Of a DNA stretch of 13,821 bases, positions 1-5,887 are shown in pieces. A model generated the notes under the pieces. That model saw only the letters and a list, made by a program, of their open reading frames with translations, ran no database searches and was not told where the DNA came from. Position numbers and translations under genes: made by a program. Source of the stretch: Clostridia bacterium (lineage in GTDB: Bacteria; Bacillota; Clostridia; Christensenellales; CAG-1252); contig JAGAAA010000002.1 in the NCBI GenBank assembly GCA_017615495.1, positions 1-13,821 of the forward strand, given 5' to 3'. How positions within the stretch are numbered: position 1 is the stretch's first letter; each line of letters begins with the position of its first letter.

Positions 1-610
1 AAAGGTGTCCTGCCGGCGCGGACGTGATCTTGCCCGGAACGCCGCCGAGGCCTTCTTGGATGAGCTGCTTGAGGCTCCAGCCTGCGCAGTAACCGGTGAG
101 CATGGAAAGATCGTGGATGTGGATATCCGCATTGCGGTGCGCATCGGCGATCTCGTCGTCGTAGATCTCGCTCAGCCAGTAGTTGGCGGTGACGGCGCCG
201 CTGTTACTGAGGATCAAGCCACCCACGGAATACGTAACGGTGCTGTTTTCCTTAACGCGCCAGTCGTTGATCTTGAGGTAATTGTCCACCGTGGACTTAT
301 AGTCCACGAGAGTGGACTTCATATTACGCACTTTTTCGTGTTGCTTACGATAAAGAATGTAGCTCTTGGATACGTCGACGAAGCTTGCTTGAATAAGCAC
401 AACTTCCACGCTGTCCTGAATGTCTTCGACGGTGACGCAATTGTCTTTTACCTTGTTTTGGAAATCCGCGCAGACTTTGAGCGCGATCATATCCAACATA
501 TCGTCGGTATAAGCACGATTGACCGAATCAAAGGCTTTTTGGATAGCGACTTTGATTTTAGCAAGGTCGAACGGTACGATTTGTCCATCTCTTTTCTTTA
601 CGTTTAGCAT
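1..610 (-). CDS. nrdD: Anaerobic ribonucleoside-triphosphate reductase, N-terminal part (cut by window edge)
   Basis: This is the first 203 codons of a class III ribonucleotide reductase, the oxygen-sensitive glycyl-radical enzyme that makes dNTPs from NTPs in anaerobes. Residues about 3-90 match an ATP-cone regulatory domain: it opens MLNVKKRDGQIVPFD and later reads SFVDVSKSYILYRK. The catalytic domain starts around residue 120 with YSVGGLILSNSGAV, then ADIHIHDLSMLTGYCAGWS. Cys175 in GYCAGW lies where the family has its first conserved active-site cysteine. The glycyl-radical C-terminus lies off the left edge, as would any neighbouring nrdG activase gene. The ATG at 608-610 is chosen because a GGAGGA ribosome binding site (614-619) precedes it. 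A sigma-70-type promoter and two NrdR-like boxes lie upstream. A plus-strand open frame over the same bases is a shadow. Identification is confident from the motifs. Confidence 0.95.
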   Translation of the reverse strand, partial: MLNVKKRDGQIVPFDLAKIKVAIQKAFDSVNRAYTDDMLDMIALKVCADFQNKVKDNCVTVEDIQDSVEVVLIQASFVDVSKSYILYRKQHEKVRNMKSTLVDYKSTVDNYLKINDWRVKENSTVTYSVGGLILSNSGAVTANYWLSEIYDDEIADAHRNADIHIHDLSMLTGYCAGWSLKQLIQEGLGGVPGKITSAPAGHL

Positions 611-623
611 ACTTCCTCCGTGC

Positions 624-638
624 GCGGCCTTCCGCCGC
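624..638 (-). other. Small GC hairpin in the nrdD 5' leader
   Basis: On the nrdD transcript GCGGC and GCCGC can pair around a 5-nt GGAAG loop. The hairpin ends 4 nt before the GGAGGA ribosome binding site. The stem has only five base pairs, so it is a weak candidate for tuning ribosome access, and there is no run of T to make it a terminator. Confidence 0.25.
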
Positions 639-665
639 AGTATCTATTTTTTTGGGATCTCGTTT

Positions 666-694
666 AGTATAGCAAGACGCAACCGCTTTGTCAA
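666..694 (-). promoter_or_regulatory. Sigma-70/SigA-type promoter of nrdD
   Basis: Read on the minus strand, TTGACA (689-694) is followed after exactly 17 nt by TATACT (666-671). This is a perfect -35 and a one-mismatch -10 at the optimal spacing. Transcription would start near 659, giving a leader of roughly 50 nt before the nrdD ATG at 610. It is the best promoter match I found in the window. Confidence 0.88.
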
Positions 695-703
695 TAGGCA
701 ATT

Positions 704-719
704 TTACAAAATATTGCGA
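704..719. promoter_or_regulatory. Candidate NrdR box, proximal to promoter
   Basis: The 16-bp stretch TTACAAAATATTGCGA matches the published NrdR palindrome acaCwAtATaTwGtgt at 11 of 16 positions, including the core C(A/T)A..T(A/T)G framework. NrdR is the ATP/dATP-sensing repressor of ribonucleotide reductase genes. The box ends 9 bp upstream of the nrdD -35 element. Alone it would be weak; the second box 32 bp away strengthens it. Confidence 0.55.
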
Positions 720-735
720 TTTTTTTACTTTTACG

Positions 736-751
736 GCACAAGATGTTGTGG
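736..751. promoter_or_regulatory. Candidate NrdR box, distal
   Basis: The stretch GCACAAGATGTTGTGG matches the NrdR consensus acaCwAtATaTwGtgt at 12 of 16 positions and is itself an imperfect palindrome. Its start is 32 bp from the start of the proximal box, which leaves 16 bp between them. That is the three-helical-turn tandem arrangement described for NrdR sites. No nrdR gene is in the window. Confidence 0.55.
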
Positions 752-815
752 TTTTGAATAATTTTGCATACTACGGTTTTTGAACGAAACGGCGATTTTT
801 TCGCGTATTTCCGCA

Positions 816-845
816 TTTTCCGTCTCTCACTTTTTTAGGTACAAT
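816..845 (+). promoter_or_regulatory. Weak candidate promoter for the membrane protein/VanW pair
   Basis: TACAAT at 840-845 is a good -10 match on the plus strand, but the best -35 at normal spacing (TTTTCC at 816-821, 18-nt spacer) is poor. Transcription would start near 852 and leave a leader of about 88 nt rich in A and T tracts. Other weak pairings exist in 746-774, so the true start is uncertain. Confidence 0.22.
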
Positions 846-939
846 TTTGAAAAATCATTCCTTATTTTTAAAAAAATTTTTTTGCGCGGACGATATTTTT
901 TTTCACTGAGCCCATACTATCCGCCGGGAGGGCAACGAA

Positions 940-1146
940 ATGAAAGTTTGGACCTACGTTTTGGCAGCGATATTTGCTTTGGCGGCTCTGTTCGTTTACA
1001 TGATACCCACGGTCATCGCCTTCCGAAACAAGCACCCCAAGAAGGGCGCCATCCTTCTCGTCAACCTTTTGCTTGGCGTAACGGTTTTGGGCTACGTGGG
1101 CGCGATGCTTTGGGCGACCGCTCCCGCTCCCCTGCCCGAAAAATGA
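940..1146 (+). CDS. Small two-helix membrane protein, superinfection immunity family-like
   Basis: The 68-residue product has two hydrophobic helices, about residues 5-27 and 37-60. They are joined by a short basic loop, AFRNKHPKKGA. A first helix ending in (I/L)PT-IAF, then a charged H-P loop and a second helix ILLVNLLLGVTVLGYVGAMLWA, is the pattern I know from the superinfection immunity family, named for phage T4 Imm, which blocks entry of a second phage's DNA at the inner membrane. Bacterial chromosomal members are common and mostly uncharacterised, so a defence role is inference only. The ATG at 940 has GGGAGGG at 926-932, a 7-nt spacing. The stop codon overlaps the next start as ATGA, so translation of the two genes is probably coupled. 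The family call rests on pattern recall, not a search. Confidence 0.75.
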   Translation: MKVWTYVLAAIFALAALFVYMIPTVIAFRNKHPKKGAILLVNLLLGVTVLGYVGAMLWATAPAPLPEK

Positions 1147-2294
1147 AACGCAAGCTGTTGCCGCTTCTCTTTTTGCTCTGCTTTTTCTTCCTCGCGGCGT
1201 TCAGCCCGCCTTACTTAAAAAAGCGCGTCACGGTTTTTATTGATGGCGAACAGCTCCCCGGGGAAGTCCTCCGCGTGGAAGCCACGCACGCTCTTCGCGC
1301 AAAACGCGCGGGCGGGTACGAAAAGCTGTACGAAGCGCTTTTGGAGGGTTACACGGCAAAAGAAGCCTTAAATTACCTCGCCATAGGCCTCGGCGACTAC
1401 CTGTCGGCGGAATGCGAGCGGCGAAGGATAGACCCTTTGGACGCCACACTCGAATGGACAAAGAACATCTCCGCTCCCTTTATCTATTACGACGAGCGCC
1501 CGGGGCGGGAAGCTGACCTTGAAGAAACGGGGCGCCTCGTTGCACGCGCAATGGACAAGGATAACGCGCGCGTCCTTGCCCGCACGCGCGAAGTGCCCGC
1601 GAAAGTGAGCGCAAACAGCCTCAAGCAAAACACAAAAGAGATCTCTCGCTTTTCAACCTCTTTCATGACCTCGGGCGAAAACAGGCGGCACAACCTGACG
1701 CTTGCGGCAAAAGCGATCTCGGGGACGGTGCTTCAACCGGGCGAAAGCTTTTCCTTCAACGGCACGGTTGGGGAGCGCACGGCGGAACGCGGCTTCCGCG
1801 AAGCAAACGTGGTGGTAAACGGCGAGTTTCAAAAAGGCATCGGCGGAGGGGTTTGCCAAGTGAGCACCACCCTCTACAACGCCGTGCTGCTTGCCGCCCT
1901 GCCGGTGGAAAACGCCGCGGCGCATTCCATCCCCGTTTCCTACGTGCCCCTTTCGCGCGATTGCACGGTATCCGCCGCCATCGACTTTGTGTTCCGCAAC
2001 GACACGGCGCACCCGCTTTACATCGCCGCCGAGGTGAAGGACGGCGTTTTGACCTTCGTCCTCTACGGAGAAGGCCGCGACGAGCCCTGTCGACTGGAAA
2101 GCGAAGTTGTGGAGCGCATCCCCTACCGCAACCTTTGCGAGGACGGAACGGAAGCCACGGACACCGCCACCCTGCTTTCCCCGGGGCGGGAAGGCGTCCG
2201 AAGCCGCCTTTACCGCATCCAAAACGGCAAACGCTACCTTATCCGCGAAAACGTTTACGCAAAAAAGGACGCCATCTACAAAAAAGTTGCGTAG
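1143..2294 (+). CDS. VanW family protein, membrane-anchored or secreted
   Basis: The 383-residue product begins with basic MKRK and a hydrophobic stretch (residues 4-20), a signal peptide or single membrane anchor, so the rest acts outside the membrane. Residues about 173-312 form a VanW domain: SGENRRHNLTLAAKAI, then LQPGESFSFNGTVGERT, then GIGGGVCQVSTTLYNA (from about 232), and a later DFVFRNDTAHPLYIA. The last 65 residues (from about 319) resemble a degraded G5 domain, with a tyrosine/arginine-rich YRIQNGKRYLIRENVY stretch; G5 domains often accompany VanW and are thought to bind cell-wall sugars. VanW is named from an accessory gene in some vancomycin-resistance clusters, but its reaction is unknown and no van genes are here. 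The start at 1143 overlaps the upstream stop by 4 bp. The frame stays open back to 780, but that stretch is AT-rich intergenic DNA with no matching protein signal. Confidence 0.9.
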   Translation: MKRKLLPLLFLLCFFFLAAFSPPYLKKRVTVFIDGEQLPGEVLRVEATHALRAKRAGGYEKLYEALLEGYTAKEALNYLAIGLGDYLSAECERRRIDPLDATLEWTKNISAPFIYYDERPGREADLEETGRLVARAMDKDNARVLARTREVPAKVSANSLKQNTKEISRFSTSFMTSGENRRHNLTLAAKAISGTVLQPGESFSFNGTVGERTAERGFREANVVVNGEFQKGIGGGVCQVSTTLYNAVLLAALPVENAAAHSIPVSYVPLSRDCTVSAAIDFVFRNDTAHPLYIAAEVKDGVLTFVLYGEGRDEPCRLESEVVERIPYRNLCEDGTEATDTATLLSPGREGVRSRLYRIQNGKRYLIRENVYAKKDAIYKKVA

Positions 2295-2307
2295 CCATGC
2301 TACGCAA
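2280..2307 (-). terminator. Second intrinsic terminator for the ribosomal operon, on the VanW stop codon
   Basis: On the minus strand TTGCGTAGC and GCTACGCAA form a perfect 9-bp stem with a 3-nt loop (arms 2299-2307 and 2287-2295), followed after one base by six T (2280-2285). Read on the plus strand there is no T run after the stem, so it should stop only leftward transcription that escapes the first terminator. The stem contains the TAG stop of the VanW gene. Confidence 0.7.
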
Positions 2308-2389
2308 ACTCGGAGATTGGAATAAGGGAACGGCTCTTACTTCCGCACCCCATCAAGCTTGAAGAATGGTTGCAGATGCGCGGCTCTAC

Positions 2390-2439
2390 AAAAAAATCCG
2401 CAGGCGCGTACTTGTTGTACGTAACTGCGGAATTTTTTT
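2390..2439. terminator. Bidirectional intrinsic terminator between convergent operons
   Basis: TCCGCAG (2397-2403) pairs with CTGCGGA (2425-2431). Inside this, after a 3x3 internal loop, CGTAC (2407-2411) pairs with GTACG (2417-2421) around a 5-nt loop. Seven A (2390-2396) lie on one side and seven T (2433-2439) on the other, so each strand has a hairpin followed by a T run. It can end both the VanW transcript and the ribosomal operon, whose last stop codon lies 24 bp away. Confidence 0.9.
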
Positions 2440-2463
2440 GTTAGTAACAAAGCAGATGCGCCC

Positions 2464-2973
2464 TTATACGAGCTCGATGATCGCCATTTCTGCGGCGTCA
2501 CCTCTCCTCTCACCCAAACGAAGGATGCGAGTGTAGCCACCGCCTTGGGTCTGCTTGTCGTTGCGCTCCTTGTAGCGCGGAGCATACTCGTTGAAGAGCT
2601 TCTCGATAAGCGGATACTTGATGTCCTTGGTCCTTGCGGCGTACTTGCTCTTGCTCTCCTTCTCGCCCTTGGGCTCCTTGATCGCATAGAGTTCCGCCAT
2701 AAGCTTACGCCTTGCGGCAAGCTTTTTGGGGCCATCGTTCACAAACTTAACGGAAACCTTTTCGTTTTTGAGGTTCACCTTTTCTTTGACCACTTCAACG
2801 GTGTCGTCGTACGCCTTGATAGCCACGGTGAGGAGCTTATCCGCCATGCGGCTGATTTCCTTCGCGCGATCGAACGTGGTTTCGATCTTGCCGTACCACA
2901 AAAGGTCGGAAACCTGACTCTTCAGCATCGCCATACGTTGATCAGTGGGTCTACCCAATTTTCTCTGATTCAT
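2464..2973 (-). CDS. rplQ: Large-subunit ribosomal protein L17, extended form
   Basis: L17 sits near the peptide exit tunnel of the 50S subunit. The N-terminus MNQRKLGRPTDQRMAML and the C-terminal GGGYTRILRLGERRGDAAEM-AIIELV are both characteristic. The product is 169 residues against about 112-130 in most bacteria. The extra length is a Lys/Glu-rich block, roughly residues 56-118, between the helical N-terminal half and the conserved LIEKLFNEYAPRY segment. The frame is intact and the block is hydrophilic, so it looks like a lineage-specific expansion, not a fusion. It is the last gene of the operon: rpoA ends 11 nt upstream and the bidirectional terminator follows 24 nt after the stop. The ABC cobalt/vitamin transporter genes and truA that often follow rplQ in Firmicutes are absent. 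Confidence 0.96.
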   Translation of the reverse strand: MNQRKLGRPTDQRMAMLKSQVSDLLWYGKIETTFDRAKEISRMADKLLTVAIKAYDDTVEVVKEKVNLKNEKVSVKFVNDGPKKLAARRKLMAELYAIKEPKGEKESKSKYAARTKDIKYPLIEKLFNEYAPRYKERNDKQTQGGGYTRILRLGERRGDAAEMAIIELV

Positions 2974-2984
2974 ATTCTGCCTCC

Positions 2985-3947
2985 CTATTGTTCGTCATTG
3001 TTGCGAAGCGAGAGACCAAGTTCTTCCAGTTTCTTCTTCACTTCGTCAAGAGACTTTTGACCAAGGTTACGCACCTTGAGCATTTCAGCCTCGGATTTGT
3101 CTATGAGTTCACGCACAACGTGAATCCCCGCTCTCTTCAAGCAGTTGTAGGAACGCACCGAGAAGTCAAGCTGCTCGATGGGCGTCTCAAGATAGGTTGC
3201 GGAGGGATCGGGTTCGTCCGTCTGCATGATGTCCATCTTGGGCACTTCGTCACAAAGGTTGATGAAGAGCTTAGCGTGTTCATCCAAAATCGCCGCGGCG
3301 AGGGAAAGCGTCTTCTTCGCGCTGGTGGTGCCGTTGGTCTTGACGTTCAACACGAGCCTGTCGTAGTTGATGTCCTGACCGACACGAGCGTCCTCAACGG
3401 CATAGCTGGCCGCAAGCACGGGGGTGAAGATGCTGTCCACGGGAATGTAGCCGATGGGCTGATCCGCGAGCTTGTTCTTATCCGCGCCAACGTAACCTCT
3501 GCCGCTCATAACGGTGATCTCCATATCCAGCGTGCCACCTTCGTTGATGGTGCAGATGTAGTGATCCTCGTTGACGACCGCAAGGTTGAGACCGCACTCG
3601 ATATCCTTGCCCGTGACGGGGCCGGGAGTGCTCTTCTTGATGCGAACGACCGCCCTTTCGTTTTCCTCCAAGGGGCTCTTTTCCATAAAGGCAAGACCCT
3701 TGATGTTGAGGATGATGTCGACCACGTCCTCAACGATGTTGGGGATGGTGGAGAACTCGTGCATTACGCCCTCGATCTTAACGCCGACGGCTGCCGCACC
3801 GGGAAGATCGGAGAGCAACATTCTGCGAAGAGCGTTTCCGAGGGTGATACCCAAACCTTTCTCAAGCGGCTCGACAGTAATGGTTGCGACGGAGCCGTCT
3901 GCGCTTTCGGTAGCGGTGATTTGCGGTGTTTTGATTTTTATGATCAT
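2985..3947 (-). CDS. rpoA: DNA-directed RNA polymerase alpha subunit
   Basis: Alpha dimerises to seed assembly of RNA polymerase and contacts promoter UP elements and activators. The 320-residue length is normal. Residues 1-230 form the N-terminal assembly domain, with the signature LGNALRRMLLSDLPG near 36-50. A short acidic linker (about 231-250) leads to the C-terminal domain (about 254-316). DNA-contact residues match the Escherichia coli numbering exactly: Arg265 and Asn268 in DFSVRSYNCLKRAGI, and Lys298 in NLGQKSLDEVKKKL. The ATG at 3947 has an AAGGAGG site a few bases upstream. It lies between rpsD (15-nt gap) and rplQ (11-nt gap), the usual alpha-operon place. A 587-codon open frame on the opposite strand crosses this gene and is a shadow. 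Confidence 0.98.
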   Translation of the reverse strand: MIIKIKTPQITATESADGSVATITVEPLEKGLGITLGNALRRMLLSDLPGAAAVGVKIEGVMHEFSTIPNIVEDVVDIILNIKGLAFMEKSPLEENERAVVRIKKSTPGPVTGKDIECGLNLAVVNEDHYICTINEGGTLDMEITVMSGRGYVGADKNKLADQPIGYIPVDSIFTPVLAASYAVEDARVGQDINYDRLVLNVKTNGTTSAKKTLSLAAAILDEHAKLFINLCDEVPKMDIMQTDEPDPSATYLETPIEQLDFSVRSYNCLKRAGIHVVRELIDKSEAEMLKVRNLGQKSLDEVKKKLEELGLSLRNNDEQ

Positions 3948-3962
3948 AATATTCCTCCTTTT

Positions 3963-4619
3963 TTACTTGGAGTACAACTCGACTATCATGTGCTCCTTGA
4001 TTCTGAGGTCGATATCCTCGCGCTTCGGCATCTGCAAAACCTTACCGGTAAGGGTGGTCTTGTCAAATTCAAGCCACTGCGGGAGAGCGGACTTCGCGCC
4101 CACTTCTTTGACCGCCTCGAAAAGTTTCTTGCCCTGCTTACTTTCCTTGACTGCGATCACGTCGCCGGGGGAAACGAGGTAAGAGGGAATATTAACGTTT
4201 TTGCCGTTCACGGTAACGTGACCGTGATTGACGATTTGTCTCGCTTGCGCTCTGCTGCCGCCGATACCGAGGCGGAACACCACGTTATCAAGCCTGCGCT
4301 CGATCAAGATGAGCATGTTTTCACCGGTGATGCCCTTCATGCGCTCCGCTTTTTCATGATACATGCGGAACTGCTTTTCAAGGATACCGTAAGCTCTCTT
4401 GGTCTTCTGCTTCTCACGAAGCTGGAGAGCGTAGTCGGAGATCTTCCTTCTGCCGGTCTTGACGGGACCGGGGGGATTGGTACGGCCTTTCTCCAACGGG
4501 CAGAGCTTTCTGCCTTGGGTGCCGTCGCTGCTGATATTATAACATCTGTCGCCCTTGAGATAGAGCTTCTCGCCCTCTCTTCTGCACAAGCGACAATCGG
4601 GACCTGTGTACTTTGCCAT
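3963..4619 (-). CDS. rpsD: Small-subunit ribosomal protein S4, zinc-binding form
   Basis: S4 is a primary 16S rRNA binder that nucleates 30S assembly, and in many bacteria it represses its own operon. The 218 residues start MAKYTGPDCRLCRREG. Four cysteines (C9, C12, C26, C40) form the zinc-binding pattern of the C+ type S4. The S4 RNA-binding domain follows at about 104-168, with RRLDNVVFRLGIGGSRAQAR and VNHGHVTVNGK. Its place between rpsK and rpoA differs from Bacillus, where rpsD stands alone, and agrees with Clostridia. If S4 autoregulates here, the 112-nt leader before rpsM is the obvious target by analogy with E. coli; that is inference. Confidence 0.97.
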   Translation of the reverse strand: MAKYTGPDCRLCRREGEKLYLKGDRCYNISSDGTQGRKLCPLEKGRTNPPGPVKTGRRKISDYALQLREKQKTKRAYGILEKQFRMYHEKAERMKGITGENMLILIERRLDNVVFRLGIGGSRAQARQIVNHGHVTVNGKNVNIPSYLVSPGDVIAVKESKQGKKLFEAVKEVGAKSALPQWLEFDKTTLTGKVLQMPKREDIDLRIKEHMIVELYSK

Positions 4620-4630
4620 TTTGCTACCTC

Positions 4631-5023
4631 CTACAGTCTTCTACGCTTGGGCGGGCGGCATCCGTTGTGCGGGATCGGGGAAACGTCTTGGATGGACGTA
4701 ACTGCGATTTCCGCATTTTGGAGCGCGCGAATCGCGGACTCTCTGCCCTGACCGGGGCCCTTTACGAAGACGTCAACGGACTTGAGCCCATGCTCTTTGG
4801 CGACTCTTGCCGCGTCTTCCATGACCATCTGCGCCGCATAGGGAGTGCTCTTCTTGCTGCCGCGGAGCCCGAGCTTGCCCGAGCTGGACGCGCTGATCGC
4901 GTTCCCTTGTACGTCGGTGATCGTAACGATCGTGTTGTTGAAAGAACATTGGATATGCGCTTGACCTCTGTCTACGCGCATAATGTCCTTACGCTTTTTA
5001 GTAACACCTTTCTTAACTGCCAT
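4631..5023 (-). CDS. rpsK: Small-subunit ribosomal protein S11
   Basis: S11 lies on the 30S platform and helps shape the mRNA exit and Shine-Dalgarno region. The 130-residue length is normal. Diagnostic stretches are SFNNTIVTITDVQGN (about 27-41), SGKLGLRGSKKSTPYAAQM, and the C-terminal IPHNGCRPPKRRRL, whose basic tail inserts into 16S rRNA. The ATG at 5023 is preceded by a GGGAGGG site about 11 nt upstream, inside the 17-nt gap after rpsM. rpsD begins 11 nt after its stop. Nothing is unusual in the sequence. Confidence 0.98.
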   Translation of the reverse strand: MAVKKGVTKKRKDIMRVDRGQAHIQCSFNNTIVTITDVQGNAISASSSGKLGLRGSKKSTPYAAQMVMEDAARVAKEHGLKSVDVFVKGPGQGRESAIRALQNAEIAVTSIQDVSPIPHNGCRPPKRRRL

Positions 5024-5040
5024 AACTCACTAGCCCTCCC

Positions 5041-5409
5041 TTATTTCTTAGAACGGCCGACGGTACGTCTCGGGCCCTTACGGGTGCGAGCGTTCCTCTT
5101 GCTGCTTTGTCCTCTCACGGGAAGACCCTTTCTGTGGCGGACGCCACGATAGCAACCGATCTCGCGCAATCTCTTGATGTTCATATCGATCTCGCGCTTG
5201 AGGTCGCCTTCAACGTGCAGATTCTTTTCGATGTACTCTCTCAAGACAGCCACATCGCTCTCTGCCAAATCCTTTACCCTGATATCAGGGCTAATCCCTG
5301 TCGCTGCCAAAATTTTGCGAGAAGTCGCAAGGCCTATACCGAAGATATAGGTCAAACCGATCTCAAGCCTTTTTTCTCTTGGCAAATCTACACCGGATAT
5401 ACGAGCCAT
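5041..5409 (-). CDS. rpsM: Small-subunit ribosomal protein S13
   Basis: S13 is at the 30S head, contacts the P-site tRNA and forms bridges to the 50S subunit. The 122 residues begin MARISGVDLPREKRLEIGLTYI and carry the helix-hairpin-helix GIGLATSRKILAATGI near 25-40. The product ends in the basic tail RTRKGPRRTVGRSKK that reaches toward the tRNA. The ATG at 5409 has a GGAGGTA site at 5415-5421. It is the first gene after the only long gap inside the operon (112 nt), so it may head a separately controlled alpha segment. Confidence 0.98.
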   Translation of the reverse strand: MARISGVDLPREKRLEIGLTYIFGIGLATSRKILAATGISPDIRVKDLAESDVAVLREYIEKNLHVEGDLKREIDMNIKRLREIGCYRGVRHRKGLPVRGQSSKRNARTRKGPRRTVGRSKK

Positions 5410-5455
5410 TAAAATACCTCCATTTAATCTTTGATGTTTATCTTATTTACTCATT

Positions 5456-5503
5456 CGAGAGGACGAAATGTAATTTGGAATGAATTCGTCCAGCCGCACC
5501 TCG
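5456..5503 (-). promoter_or_regulatory. Possible rpsM leader hairpin in a 112-nt intra-operon gap
   Basis: GGACGAA and TTCGTCC (5485-5491 and 5461-5467) pair perfectly over 7 bp with a 17-nt loop. An outer CGAG/CTCG pairing (5500-5503 with 5456-5459) can extend the structure across an asymmetric bulge. No T run follows, so it is not a simple terminator. In E. coli the same position holds the S4-binding pseudoknot that controls the alpha operon. A similar role here is inference from position only. I saw no convincing promoter in the gap. Confidence 0.35.
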
Positions 5504-5521
5504 TTTGAATAAAGGATATGC

Positions 5522-5638
5522 TTATCCCTGAACCTGCTTATGGCTCTTGCTCTTGGAGCAAATAACCATAACTTTGCCGTGACGACGAATGATCTTGCAC
5601 TTGTCACACATGGGTTTAACCGACGGTCTAACTTTCAT
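5522..5638 (-). CDS. rpmJ: Large-subunit ribosomal protein L36
   Basis: This gene encodes 38 residues beginning MKVRPSVKPMCDKCK. L36 is the smallest 50S protein and binds 23S rRNA with a zinc knuckle. All four zinc ligands of the zinc-binding form are present: Cys11, Cys14, Cys27 and His33. The length is one residue longer than the usual 37. The ATG at 5636-5638 has a strong GGGAGGAG site immediately upstream with short spacing, within the 13-nt gap after infA. Order infA-rpmJ-rpsM is standard in Gram-positive bacteria. The sequence matches the family closely. Confidence 0.97.
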   Translation of the reverse strand: MKVRPSVKPMCDKCKIIRRHGKVMVICSKSKSHKQVQG

Positions 5639-5651
5639 ACTCTCCTCCCAA

Positions 5652-5876
5652 TTAGTTCTTGTCTCGCCAAACGATACGACCTTTGGTCAAATCGTAGGGG
5701 CTGATTTCCACTTTTACCGAATCGCCTTCAATGATCTTGATGCTCTTGATGCGCATCTTCCCGGACGGGTAGGCGATGATCTGCGCGCCGCTCTTTTCCA
5801 ATTCGACTCTGTAAGACTGGTAAGGCAGCACTTCTATGACTTTTCCTTGAACCTCAATTACGTCTTCCTTTGACAA
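5652..5876 (-). CDS. infA: Translation initiation factor IF-1 with a TTG start
   Basis: IF-1 is a single OB-fold protein that occupies the A site of the 30S subunit during initiation. The 74 residues read MSKEDVIEVQGKVIEVLP and contain SGKMRIKSIKIIEGDSVKVE and SPYDLTKGRI, the family core. The start codon is TTG (5874-5876): no ATG lies in frame near it, the SKEDVIEV N-terminus is canonical, and an AAGGAGG site (5883-5889) sits 6 nt upstream. That site overlaps the stop codon of the KOW gene, so ribosome binding and termination share bases. The middle is somewhat divergent: a Tyr-Pro precedes SGKMR where most species have His-Ile, and the loop before it (EKSGAQIIA) is one of the less conserved parts. 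Confidence 0.95.
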   Translation of the reverse strand: MSKEDVIEVQGKVIEVLPYQSYRVELEKSGAQIIAYPSGKMRIKSIKIIEGDSVKVEISPYDLTKGRIVWRDKN

Positions 5877-5887
5877 AACGAACCTCC

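Noticed and set aside
5..607. A 200-codon plus-strand frame at the left edge
   Set aside because: The minus strand encodes the conserved N-terminus of NrdD with promoter and ribosome binding site, so the plus frame is a shadow.
780..1142. An in-frame 121-codon upstream extension of the VanW protein
   Set aside because: It covers AT-rich intergenic DNA and the membrane protein gene in another frame. The ATG at 1143, overlapping the upstream stop and followed by a signal peptide, is a far better start.
940..2294. Vancomycin resistance
   Set aside because: A VanW domain alone does not confer resistance; no D-Ala-D-Lac ligase, dehydrogenase, dipeptidase or two-component genes are present.
2371..2461. 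A direct repeat of GCAGATGCGC at about 2372-2381 and 2452-2461 flanking the bidirectional terminator
   Set aside because: Ten bases without further similarity or any transposase, target duplication or structure; too short to interpret as the trace of a mobile element.
2988..4751. A 587-codon open reading frame on the plus strand across rpoA, rpsD and part of rpsK
   Set aside because: It is antisense to three unmistakable genes, crosses their boundaries, and its product has no recognisable family pattern. Codon bias of the real genes explains the absence of stops.
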